A program made the position numbers and the translations under genes. Source: CAIWGV01 sp964515175 (lineage in GTDB: Bacteria > Pseudomonadota > Alphaproteobacteria > UBA7879 > UBA5542). From it: a stretch of 13,097 nucleotides of DNA. The stretch is from the NCBI GenBank assembly GCA_964515175.1, contig CAZEUR010000032.1, positions 1-13,097 on the forward strand, given 5' to 3'. Of the stretch, positions 1-7,158 are shown piece by piece (within the stretch, counting starts at the first letter, position 1; each line of letters starts with the position of its first letter). The notes under the pieces were generated by a model. That model was not told where the DNA came from and ran no database searches. It worked only from the letters and a program-made list of their open reading frames with translations.

Positions 1-2
1 AC

Positions 3-74
3 GTTCAGGAACTCTTAACTAAACCAAACAAAAAAGGTGGAAAAAGAAGAAAAAACAAACAAAAACAGGCCTAA
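3..74 (+). CDS. Possible 3' end of an unidentified gene with a Lys/Arg-rich tail
   Basis: Frame 3 is open from the left edge to a TAA at 72-74 and would encode a 23-residue tail beginning VQELLTKPNKKGG and continuing with lysines, arginines and glutamines. Basic tails of this kind occur on RNA-binding proteins such as DEAD-box helicases, but nothing here identifies the family. The other two plus-strand frames stop within the first 21 bases. The AT-rich stretch after it shows no clear terminator hairpin. The call rests on an open frame at the edge only, so it is tentative. Confidence 0.35.
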   Translation, partial: VQELLTKPNKKGGKRRKNKQKQA

Positions 75-102
75 AAACATTTTAATTTAATATATTTTTA
101 CT

Positions 103-131
103 TTATCATTACTATAAATACTTTTTATGAT
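103..131 (+). promoter_or_regulatory. Candidate sigma-70 promoter of the exported protein gene at 188
   Basis: TTATCA (103-108) and TATGAT (126-131) are separated by exactly 17 bases. They match the -35 consensus at 4 of 6 and the -10 consensus at 5 of 6 positions. The predicted start near 138 would give a leader of about 50 bases that ends in a strong ribosome binding site. The surroundings are very AT-rich, so chance matches are likely. Confidence 0.35.
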
Positions 132-187
132 AGAATAAACCAAAGTATTTAATAAACAATAATAATAATATTTTGGGAGGATATATC

Positions 188-796
188 ATGACACAAAAAT
201 TAACACTTATTGCGACACTTCTTATTATGGTGAGTGTTGTTTTTTCAGCTTCAGAAGAGGGTACAAAAGGGAGCCCTACCAGTGGTCGTTTAGTTGTTAA
301 TAAATTGAATCTTGATAAAGTTGTTGGGGATCCTAGAGATACTGATCCACGCAGTCGTAGGACTATTGCAGATATCGCAATGGATCTATCCATGAAGCAA
401 GCCTTTCCACCAGCTCGTTTTTCAGTGGTAACATCAAAGGGACAACAACTTATTATTGTGAAATCAGAGGAAAGGTTTCGGATCGACAAAAGTTCTGCCT
501 TTTATAATTACGTGGAAAGGGAAGCCCAAAAAATTGAGGAGGAAAAAGCCCAACAATACGCTAAAGACAATCCCCAAGCTCCGCGTCAATTACCGAGGGA
601 GGTAACTCCCGATGATCGTCATGCGATTATTTGTGAATTGTTTGAAATTAATATCAACATGTCAAATGATCAAATTTTAAATCAGATTGCAAAAAGAGTC
701 GGAAAGACCCCCAGAGATGTTGGGTATGAAGCTTTAGGTGTAGTACCAAAGGAGCGCCCTGACGATCACTCATTATCTGGTTCTGAGGATCAATGA
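188..796 (+). CDS. Small exported protein of unknown function
   Basis: The gene encodes 202 residues. The ATG at 188 is chosen over an upstream TTG at 173 because a strong GGGAGGA ribosome binding site at 175-181 lies 7 bases before it. The N-terminus MTQKLTLIATLLIMVSVVFS is a typical Sec signal peptide, with cleavage likely around residues 20-21. The mature part is hydrophilic. A charged helical stretch around residues 110-135 (YVEREAQKIEEEKAQQYAKD) could form a coiled coil, and a second helical region follows near residues 160-190 (SNDQILNQIAKRVGKTPRDV). I recognise no domain. It should act in the periplasm, the outer envelope or outside the cell. Its stop codon overlaps the 3' end of polA on the opposite strand by 7 bases. 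It may be a lineage-specific protein. Confidence 0.8.
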   Translation: MTQKLTLIATLLIMVSVVFSASEEGTKGSPTSGRLVVNKLNLDKVVGDPRDTDPRSRRTIADIAMDLSMKQAFPPARFSVVTSKGQQLIIVKSEERFRIDKSSAFYNYVEREAQKIEEEKAQQYAKDNPQAPRQLPREVTPDDRHAIICELFEININMSNDQILNQIAKRVGKTPRDVGYEALGVVPKERPDDHSLSGSEDQ

Positions 797-3495
797 GCAT
801 CTTCCCAAGTGGGGCCTTTTCCAACGCCAATGGTGAGTGGAACTTTCAGGTGAGCTGCACTTTCCATAAGAGATTTAATGAGCGGCGTTATTTCTTCCAC
901 CTCTTCTAACGGCACCTCAAAAATCAGTTCGTCATGAACTTGAAGAAGCATCTTTGTTTTGAATTTTTTATCCACAAGCATCTGATCAATCTGAATCATG
1001 GCTTTTTTAATAATATCCGCATTACTGCCCTGAAGAGGCGCATTGATCGCCTGGCGCTCCGCACCATTTCTTAAAACGAGATTTTTAGACTGAAGGTTGG
1101 GGATGTAGCACCGTCGTCCCCAAAGGGTTTCTACATAGCCGTGTGTTCTGCCAAAGGTGATTGTTTTTTCCATATATTCTGTGAGTCCTGGATAGTGTTT
1201 CTTATAGGATTCAATGTAATGAGCGGCTTCCTTTCGATCAATTTTGAGTTGACGGGCAAGTCCAAAGGCGCTGATGCCATAGATGATTCCAAAGTTAATC
1301 GCTTTTGCCTTATTGCGAATCTCTGGTGTGATTTGATCCAGAGGAATACCGAAAACTTCGCTAGCGGTTTGGGCATGAATATCTTTGTTTTGGATGAAAG
1401 CTTCTCGAAGGGATGGAATATCTGCCATATGGGCCAATAATCGCAGCTCAATTTGAGAATAGTCGAAGGAAATGAAAATATGCCTTTCCTCTGCCACAAA
1501 GGCTTTCCGGATTTTACGTCCCTCCTCTGTCCGAATGGGAATATTTTGAAGGTTCGGGTCAGAGGAAGATAATCGTCCCGTGGTGGTGCCTGCCATGGAG
1601 TAAGAGGTATGGACACGTCCCGTTTTTGAATCAATCTGATCAATCAGCGTCGAGGTGTATGTGCTTTTCAACTTTGCCAGCTGGCGCCATTCTAAAATTT
1701 TAGCAGGAAGCTCGTGCTGAAGGGCCAGTTCTTCGAGGACATCGGATCCCGTTCCATAAGCGCCAGTCTTTCCCTTCTTGCCCCCCTCTAATTTCAGGCG
1801 ATCGAAAAGAACTTCTCCAATTTGCTTGGGAGACCCAAGATTAAAACGTTCTTCCGCTTCTTTAAAAATATCTTCTTCTATGAGGTGAAGTCGTTTGTCA
1901 AAACTTTTAGCGAGATCTCTTAAAAAAACGGCGTCTACTTTGACCCCTGTTTGCTCCATATCAATGAGAACATTTACAAGGGGTAGGTCTATGTTGGTGT
2001 AAATCTTTTGAAGCTTCGGCTCTTGAAGTTTGGGTCGGAGAAGCTTAAAGAGTTGATACGTGTAATCGGCGTCAGAAGCCGCATAATCATTAGCTTTGTC
2101 CAAAGGGACTTGGTCAAAAGTAAGAGCTTTTTTACCAGATCCTGCGACCTCTTTGAAACTTTCCATTCTGTGATCGAAATGAATTTCTGTGAGAGCATCT
2201 AACCCATGAGGGCCTGGATTCAACAGATAAGATAAAAGAAGGGTATCTTCAAAAGGTTCTATCTCTACGTCATATTTCTTGAGCACCAGTTTATCGAATT
2301 TTAGATGATGACCTACTTTCAGGATTTTGGGATCTTTAAGAAGGGGTCTGAGTGTATCTATAACTTCTTTCTGGGATAGCTCTATTTTGTGGGTTTCAGG
2401 GCCATCTAAGAGATCCCGAACAGGGTGATAGCGAACAGGGATATAGCAGGCATTCCCCGGGGCAACGGAGAAAGAAATCCCCACCAAATTGGCTGTTAAG
2501 GCATCAAGGGAATCAGTTTCTGTATCCACGGCTACAAGGCCTGCATTTTTTATTTTTGTGATCCATTGATTGAGCTGATCTTGGGTGAGTATTAAATCAT
2601 AAGAAGAAGGCTTTTTTTCTTCTTTTTCTATGCTTTTAAAGAGACGTCCTTCCAGATTTTTGAACCCCTGTTCTTGAAGAAAGGGAAGAACTTTGTCGGG
2701 GGTTGGAAACTGCACATGAAGCTTGTTTAAGGAAAGAGGAAGGGGCGCTTTATCATCAAGGGTGACGAGGCGTTTGGAAATACGGGCTTGGTCTGCATAA
2801 GTGATTAACGAATCCCGTCGTTTTTCTTGTCTAATAGTAGAGGCCTTGGCAAGAAGTGTTTCGAGATCACCGAATTCCTCGATGAGGGCTGCTGCTGTCT
2901 TAATGCCAATACCAGGAACGCCGGGAATGTTGTCAGAAGTATCCCCCGCAAGTGCTTGTACATCGATGACTTGATCAGGCCCCACGCCAAACTTTTCTTT
3001 CACTTTTTCTGCATCAATAAAGATATTTTTAAGGGGGTCATAGAGTTGGATGTCTGGACCCACCAGCTGCATAAGATCTTTGTCAGAAGATACGATCACC
3101 ACTTGCATCCCCTGCCCTACAGCCGTGCGGGCATAGGCGGCGATGAGGTCATCTGCCTCAAAACCTTCTAGCTCTATGGTGGGCACGCTAAAAGCTTTGC
3201 AGGCATCGCGAATGAGAGGAAATTGGGGAATCAAATCCTCAGGCGTTTCCTTACGAGTGCCCTTGTAGTCGGCATAAATATCATTGCGGAAGGTTTTGCG
3301 GGCTGCATCAAATACGACAGCTAAAGAATGCGCCTCCATATCCGTGAGGAGCTTCACGAGCATGTTGGTGAATCCAAGAACGGCCCCAATGGGCACGCCG
3401 TCCTTGCGGGTTAAAGGGGGTAGCGCGTGGTAAGCCCTGAAAATAAACCCAGACCCGTCGATGAGATACAGAATATCTTTGGTTGATTGTGTCAC
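790..3495 (-). CDS. polA: DNA polymerase I
   Basis: DNA polymerase I removes RNA primers and fills gaps during Okazaki fragment maturation and excision repair. With a GTG start at 3495 the protein is 901 residues, against 928 in E. coli. The 5'-3' exonuclease domain occupies about residues 8-290 (LYLIDGSGFIFRAYHALPP; GFEADDLIAAYA; ALAGDTSDNIPGVPGIG). The 3'-5' proofreading domain (about 300-500) keeps its acidic residues: D324 and E326 in VDTETD, D401 in HHLKFDK, D475 in AASDADYTY. The polymerase domain has motif A (FDYSQIELR, D678), motif B (RNKAKAINFGIIYG) and motif C (VHDELIFEV, D855). The GTG is preferred because AGAGG (3501-3505) lies 5 bases before it and conserved sequence begins there. 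A longer reading from a TTG at 3576 adds 27 unconvincing residues. All three activities should therefore be functional. Confidence 0.97.
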   Translation of the reverse strand: MTQSTKDILYLIDGSGFIFRAYHALPPLTRKDGVPIGAVLGFTNMLVKLLTDMEAHSLAVVFDAARKTFRNDIYADYKGTRKETPEDLIPQFPLIRDACKAFSVPTIELEGFEADDLIAAYARTAVGQGMQVVIVSSDKDLMQLVGPDIQLYDPLKNIFIDAEKVKEKFGVGPDQVIDVQALAGDTSDNIPGVPGIGIKTAAALIEEFGDLETLLAKASTIRQEKRRDSLITYADQARISKRLVTLDDKAPLPLSLNKLHVQFPTPDKVLPFLQEQGFKNLEGRLFKSIEKEEKKPSSYDLILTQDQLNQWITKIKNAGLVAVDTETDSLDALTANLVGISFSVAPGNACYIPVRYHPVRDLLDGPETHKIELSQKEVIDTLRPLLKDPKILKVGHHLKFDKLVLKKYDVEIEPFEDTLLLSYLLNPGPHGLDALTEIHFDHRMESFKEVAGSGKKALTFDQVPLDKANDYAASDADYTYQLFKLLRPKLQEPKLQKIYTNIDLPLVNVLIDMEQTGVKVDAVFLRDLAKSFDKRLHLIEEDIFKEAEERFNLGSPKQIGEVLFDRLKLEGGKKGKTGAYGTGSDVLEELALQHELPAKILEWRQLAKLKSTYTSTLIDQIDSKTGRVHTSYSMAGTTTGRLSSSDPNLQNIPIRTEEGRKIRKAFVAEERHIFISFDYSQIELRLLAHMADIPSLREAFIQNKDIHAQTASEVFGIPLDQITPEIRNKAKAINFGIIYGISAFGLARQLKIDRKEAAHYIESYKKHYPGLTEYMEKTITFGRTHGYVETLWGRRCYIPNLQSKNLVLRNGAERQAINAPLQGSNADIIKKAMIQIDQMLVDKKFKTKMLLQVHDELIFEVPLEEVEEITPLIKSLMESAAHLKVPLTIGVGKGPTWEDAH

Positions 3496-3546
3496 TTTAA
3501 CCTCTGAGTGTTTATAACATAGACGGGAAAAATTTTCTTGTCTTAC

Positions 3547-3575
3547 TTGAAAAAGCAATAAAATAGGGCTATACA
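3547..3575 (+). promoter_or_regulatory. Strong candidate promoter, nearly leaderless
   Basis: TTGAAA (3547-3552) and TATACA (3570-3575) are spaced by exactly 17 bases. The expected transcription start, about 7 bases after the -10 box, is near 3582, only about three bases before the ATG at 3585. No Shine-Dalgarno sequence lies in the 14 bases before the ATG. The mRNA should therefore be leaderless or nearly so. The element lies in the gap between the divergent polA and 3585 genes. Confidence 0.6.
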
Positions 3576-3584
3576 AGTCCCATC

Positions 3585-4283
3585 ATGAAATACATCGTAT
3601 CAATTCTTCTCCTTATCTTTTCTGTCCAACAGACGTTCGCTTTGAAAGGTGAGGATGAACTGCTGTCTGAGAAAAATTACACGGCTCTCCGAAAAGATTG
3701 CCAAAGGTTTTTTCAAAAAATGAAAACTTTTGATGTGAGCACCGAAATGAGATTGGTTGGGTATTCTCTTCAAGATTCTGGCCTGAAATCTTTTGAACAA
3801 GCCTCAGGGAGCTTGGATCAGTTTTTGCCAGGTCTTGAGGAGAAAAATCTTGTCCTCTCCATGGCCCTTAAGTTTGGAGGGCAACACCTTAGGCCTTCCT
3901 TAGAAAATGCAACGGATTTTATCCGGGGTTTTGTCAGATATCTGGGAGATCCGGACCACAGCAGAGCTCTTTTACAAGAAAGAGATAAATTCCTTTTAGT
4001 TGTGACGGCTCTTTCCACAGGGGCAAGTCCTACCATTGATGATGACAGCATTCAAAAGGCGAAAAAGATTGTGGATGGATCGCTTGAGAATTTTAAAAAA
4101 CACGTTCTTCCTGATAGATCCATGGAAATGGACGGTGTGGCTTTGAGTGTTATTTCTCGTCACATGAGCGCTTCTCTCAAAGAATCTGATACCCTTTTGA
4201 AAGCCCTTACAGATAGAGATCTGGGGACAATTCTTGATACATTAGGGCGTTTAAAGAAGTTTTTATCTTTTTCCGTGACATAA
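3585..4283 (+). CDS. Small exported helical protein of unknown function
   Basis: The gene encodes 232 residues. The N-terminus MKYIVSILLLIFSVQQTFA is a clear Sec signal peptide, with cleavage likely after A19 (T-F-A before LKG). The mature protein is rich in Lys, Asp, Glu, Leu and Ser and looks mostly helical. It has one cysteine (in KDCQRFFQKM) and no recognisable catalytic motif or transmembrane segment. The start is set by the signal peptide, although there is no ribosome binding site. A good promoter ends 9 bases before the ATG, so a leaderless transcript is expected. The gene diverges from polA and lies 150 bp before rho, which appears to be a separate unit. I do not recognise the family. 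Confidence 0.8.
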   Translation: MKYIVSILLLIFSVQQTFALKGEDELLSEKNYTALRKDCQRFFQKMKTFDVSTEMRLVGYSLQDSGLKSFEQASGSLDQFLPGLEEKNLVLSMALKFGGQHLRPSLENATDFIRGFVRYLGDPDHSRALLQERDKFLLVVTALSTGASPTIDDDSIQKAKKIVDGSLENFKKHVLPDRSMEMDGVALSVISRHMSASLKESDTLLKALTDRDLGTILDTLGRLKKFLSFSVT

Positions 4284-4433
4284 AAATTTTTTTATGATAA
4301 AAATCTAACCTCAAGGTTATTTTCAAAGAGATAGTTTAGAATTCAGCTTTCTGCAAGACTTAGGTTCAGTGTTTGTGCGATTGCGTGGAAAAGATAAAAT
4401 CACCAAATAAAGTTACAATTAAGGAAATTATTT

Positions 4434-5687
4434 ATGCATCTTCAAGATTTAAAGCTAAAATCGCCTAAGGAACTACTTGCGCTTGCGGAAGGACTCGAAA
4501 TTGAAAATTCAAGTTCCTTGAAAAAGCAGGAACTTATTTTCTCCATTCTCAAGAAATCGGCCGAAAACAAGGTTTCCATATTTGGTGAAGGTGTTGTAGA
4601 GGTTTTGCCAGATGGATTTGCGTTTCTGCGCTCTCCCCAAGCAAACTATATGCCGGGTCCTGATGACATTTATATTTCTCCAAGTCAGGTGCGAAAATTT
4701 TCCATGAGAACGGGAGATACGGTAGAGGGAGAAATAAAGTCTCCTAAAGAAGGGGAGCGTTATTTCGCTCTTACTAAGGTAAATCGCATCAATTTTGATG
4801 ATCCGGAAAACTTAAGACATCGTATTAACTTTGACAATTTGACGCCTCTTTACCCTCAGGAGCCTTTCAAGATGGAACTTGAAGGGAATAAGGGAGATAT
4901 TACAACCCGTGTGATTGATTTAATTACGCCCCTCGGAAAAGGGCAGCGTGGTCTCATCGTGGCACCCCCCAGAACGGGAAAAACTATGATGCTTCAAAAT
5001 TTGGCCCATGCCATTGAAAAGAATCATCCGGAAGTTTATTTGATTGTCCTGCTTATTGATGAGCGCCCAGAAGAAGTCACGGATATGTCTCGTTCTGTTA
5101 AAGGCGAAGTGGTAAGCTCTACCTTTGATGAGCCAGCAACACGGCACATCCAAGTTGCTGAAATGGTGATTGAAAAGGCAAAGCGTCTTGTGGAGCAAAA
5201 ACGAGATGTGGTGATTTTGCTCGACTCAATCACGCGGCTTGCGCGGGCTTATAATACGGTTGTCCCATCCTCTGGAAAGGTTTTGACGGGAGGGGTTGAT
5301 GCTCATGCGCTCCAACGGCCAAAACGATTCTTTGGAGCAGCGCGCAACATCGAAGATGGTGGATCCCTTACAATTTTGGCCACGGCCTTGATTGAAACCG
5401 GATCCCGCATGGACGAAGTAATATTTGAAGAATTCAAAGGAACCGGTAACTCAGAAATCATTCTGGATCGTCGTATAGCGGATAAAAGAACCTTCCCAGC
5501 CATTGATATCACCCGCTCTGGTACTCGAAAAGAGGAGCTTTTGGTGGATAAAAATACTTTGGCTAAGATGTGGGTTCTCCGTCGCGTCCTAAATCCTATG
5601 GGTGTTGTGGAAGGCATGGAGTTCTTGATTGATAAGCTGAAGGAAACAAAAACAAACAAAGATTTCTTCACATCCATGAACGCCTAA
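4434..5687 (+). CDS. rho: Transcription termination factor Rho
   Basis: Rho is the hexameric RNA-dependent ATPase that translocates along nascent RNA and releases RNA polymerase. The 417 residues match the usual length (419 in E. coli) without any insertion. The N-terminal helical domain (1-45) is followed by the RNA-binding domain with the RNP1-like DGFAFLRSP (60-68). The ATPase has Walker A (APPRTGKT, 177-184), DERPEEVTDM near 209-218, Walker B (VVILLD, ending at D264), the Q-loop (SSGKVLTGGVDAHALQ) and the R-loop (EFKGTGN). The region with the arginine finger, RSGTRKEELL, is present. AAGGA at 4421-4425, 8 bases before the ATG, supports the start. The 150-bp upstream region has a weak inverted repeat (4306-4319) but no obvious Rho-autoregulation signal that I can name. 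rsmG follows after 10 bases, so the two are probably co-transcribed. Confidence 0.98.
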   Translation: MHLQDLKLKSPKELLALAEGLEIENSSSLKKQELIFSILKKSAENKVSIFGEGVVEVLPDGFAFLRSPQANYMPGPDDIYISPSQVRKFSMRTGDTVEGEIKSPKEGERYFALTKVNRINFDDPENLRHRINFDNLTPLYPQEPFKMELEGNKGDITTRVIDLITPLGKGQRGLIVAPPRTGKTMMLQNLAHAIEKNHPEVYLIVLLIDERPEEVTDMSRSVKGEVVSSTFDEPATRHIQVAEMVIEKAKRLVEQKRDVVILLDSITRLARAYNTVVPSSGKVLTGGVDAHALQRPKRFFGAARNIEDGGSLTILATALIETGSRMDEVIFEEFKGTGNSEIILDRRIADKRTFPAIDITRSGTRKEELLVDKNTLAKMWVLRRVLNPMGVVEGMEFLIDKLKETKTNKDFFTSMNA

Positions 5688-5697
5688 GTCTCTTGAG

Positions 5698-6333
5698 ATG
5701 AATTTTTCTTGCCCAAAAGGTGTGATTGAAGAAATTTCAAGTCTGATGGGGGAGGCTGTTTCGCCCGAGACAATATCAAGCCTAGAGTTGTACGTTCAAT
5801 GTTTGTTCGAAAAAAATGAAGCCTTTAATCTCATTGGGCCAAGGGAGTTTTCGCAGATCTGGGAGAGGCATGTTTTAGATAGCGCTCAGCTTTACCCTCT
5901 TTTGAAAAATAAAAATAAAGCCATCGCAGATTTAGGAAGTGGCGCTGGATTTCCAGGGCTCATTTTGAGCATTTTGGGAATTGAAGGAATAACTTTAATC
6001 GAATCTTCTGAAAAGAAATCTCGTTTTTTGGAAAATGTTTCACGTGAAACATTTTGTGGTGCCAAGGTCATCAATGATCGCGTAGAAAAAATAAAAAAAA
6101 TAAAATTCGATATTATAATTTCTAGGGCCATGGGAAAACTTTCTCTTCTGTTTAGTTTTTCTGAGCCCATTTCAAAAAAATCTACAGAATTTTTCTTTCT
6201 AAAAGGTCGCAGCTACGGAGAAGAGATAAAAGAAGCCCGAGAGATTTTTGATTTTTCTTATGATCTTATTCAGAGTTTGACAGACCCCGAATCTAAGATC
6301 GTCCATGTTTATAAAAAGCCTTTATTAAAATAA
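5698..6333 (+). CDS. rsmG: 16S rRNA (guanine-N7) methyltransferase RsmG (GidB)
   Basis: RsmG uses S-adenosylmethionine to methylate N7 of G527 (E. coli numbering) in 16S rRNA, a site linked to streptomycin sensitivity. The 211-residue length is typical. Visible signatures are NLIGPREFSQIWERHVLDSAQL (44-65, the family's N-terminal motif), the SAM-binding motif I LGSGAGFPG (79-87), an acidic IESSEKKSRFLENV motif and the late LKGRSYGEEIKEA motif. The gene starts 10 bases after rho with only a weak ribosome binding site, which suggests coupling to rho. Codons for ENVSRETF (112-119) contain a perfect parS site, so this gene also carries the segregation centromere. mnmE and mnmG, usual neighbours in alphaproteobacteria, are absent. 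A likely terminator hairpin begins right after the stop codon. Confidence 0.95.
   Translation: MNFSCPKGVIEEISSLMGEAVSPETISSLELYVQCLFEKNEAFNLIGPREFSQIWERHVLDSAQLYPLLKNKNKAIADLGSGAGFPGLILSILGIEGITLIESSEKKSRFLENVSRETFCGAKVINDRVEKIKKIKFDIIISRAMGKLSLLFSFSEPISKKSTEFFFLKGRSYGEEIKEAREIFDFSYDLIQSLTDPESKIVHVYKKPLLK
6036..6051. promoter_or_regulatory. parS: parS centromere site inside rsmG
   Basis: The 16 bases TGTTTCACGTGAAACA are the classic bacterial parS consensus bound by ParB. The palindrome extends to 24 bp (6032-6055) with four A on the left and four T on the right. It lies inside the rsmG reading frame and encodes part of NVSRETF, 337 bp before the parA start. ParB loads on such sites, spreads as a CTP-dependent clamp and connects the origin region to ParA. 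Finding parS inside or next to gidB/rsmG and parAB is known in other bacteria. I saw no second perfect copy in the window. Confidence 0.93.
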
Positions 6334-6334
6334 C

Positions 6335-6363
6335 AAACAGGGTGAAATCCCCCTTGTTTTTTT
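6335..6363 (+). terminator. Probable intrinsic terminator between rsmG and parA
   Basis: Two bases after the rsmG stop codon, AAACAGGG (6335-6342) can pair with CCCTTGTTT (6351-6359) with one bulged T. The loop is about eight bases and a run of seven T follows (6357-6363). It would limit read-through from rho-rsmG into parAB, which implies that parA has its own transcript or depends on partial read-through. The stem is only moderately stable. Confidence 0.5.
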
Positions 6364-6387
6364 CGCAAAAAAAGATGACAATGGGAC

Positions 6388-7158
6388 ATGACAAAAATCA
6401 TCGCCATCGCGAATCAAAAAGGAGGGGTTGGGAAGACAACAACCGCCGTTAATTTGGCCACTGCTATGGCCGCCATTCAAAAGAAAGTCCTTCTTATAGA
6501 CCTGGATCCTCAAGGAAATGCAAGCACAGGTCTCGGCGTTTCTCAAAGGGACCGAGACCATGGAACTTATGAGTTTATGGTGGGGTCTTGCTCCTTAGAA
6601 CAGGCTATTAAAAAAACAGTGGTTCCCGGTCTTTTCGTGATGCCTGCCTCTGAAGACTTGAGGGGGGCAGAAATAGAGTTTGTTACAGAAAAAGATCGAG
6701 AACTTATTTTAAAAACAGCTCTTCAGGCAGCAAAATTTGACTACATCTATATAGATTGTCCTCCCGCTATGGGAATTCTAACCCTTAATGCTCTTGTAGC
6801 CTCTCATAGCGTTCTCATTCCTTTGCAGTGCGAGTACTATGCTTTGGAAGGACTCAGTCAGCTTTTAAAAACCATCAAGATTATAAACGAGAACTTTAAT
6901 TCAAAATTGTCTTTGGAGGGGGTTATCCTCACTATGTTTGACTCCAGAAATTCTTTGAGTGCCTCTGTTGAGAAAGATGTCAGAAGTCATTTGGGTGACA
7001 AGGTGTATGCAACGGTTATTCCAAGAAATGTGCGTGTGTCAGAAGCCCCTTCTCATGGATTGCCGGCGATGATTTATGACTTTAGAAGCAGTGGGGCGCA
7101 AGCTTATATGAGATTGGCCTCAGAAATTTTGAAAAAAGAAGAAAAGGTAACAGCATGA
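6388..7158 (+). CDS. parA: Chromosome partitioning ATPase ParA
   Basis: ParA is the deviant Walker ATPase that binds DNA nonspecifically and moves ParB-parS complexes, so segregating the origin region. The 256-residue size fits the small chromosomal (Soj-like) type, which lacks the N-terminal HTH of plasmid ParA proteins. Signatures are the deviant Walker A KGGVGKTT (11-18, with the first lysine), DLDPQGNAS (38-46) and the Walker B region YIYIDCPPAMGILTLNAL. The ATG at 6388 has no properly spaced ribosome binding site, and an in-frame stop 12 bases upstream (6376-6378) rules out a longer form. The gene overlaps parB by four bases (ATGA), so the two are translationally coupled. Its partner site parS lies just upstream in rsmG. 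Confidence 0.97.
   Translation: MTKIIAIANQKGGVGKTTTAVNLATAMAAIQKKVLLIDLDPQGNASTGLGVSQRDRDHGTYEFMVGSCSLEQAIKKTVVPGLFVMPASEDLRGAEIEFVTEKDRELILKTALQAAKFDYIYIDCPPAMGILTLNALVASHSVLIPLQCEYYALEGLSQLLKTIKIINENFNSKLSLEGVILTMFDSRNSLSASVEKDVRSHLGDKVYATVIPRNVRVSEAPSHGLPAMIYDFRSSGAQAYMRLASEILKKEEKVTA

Noticed and set aside
112..489. 125-residue minus-strand open frame opposite the exported protein gene
   Set aside because: It has no signal, ribosome binding site or domain. It is a shadow of the gene at 188, which has all of these.
968..976. Perfect DnaA box (TTATCCACA) inside polA
   Set aside because: It is isolated in coding sequence with no AT-rich region or second box nearby. It is taken as chance and as a caution for the box at 8190.
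1131..1643. 170-residue minus-strand and 99-residue plus-strand open frames inside polA
   Set aside because: Both lie wholly within the polymerase domain of polA in other frames and have low-complexity, non-protein-like composition.
3496..3576. Longer polA starting at a TTG at 3576 (27 extra residues)
   Set aside because: The extra residues do not resemble PolA, the TTG is next to the divergent promoter, and the GTG at 3495 has a good ribosome binding site and matches the usual N-terminus.
4306..4319. Small inverted repeat TAACC / GGTTA upstream of rho as a terminator or attenuator
   Set aside because: A five-base stem with a four-base loop is too weak, and only a short T run follows.
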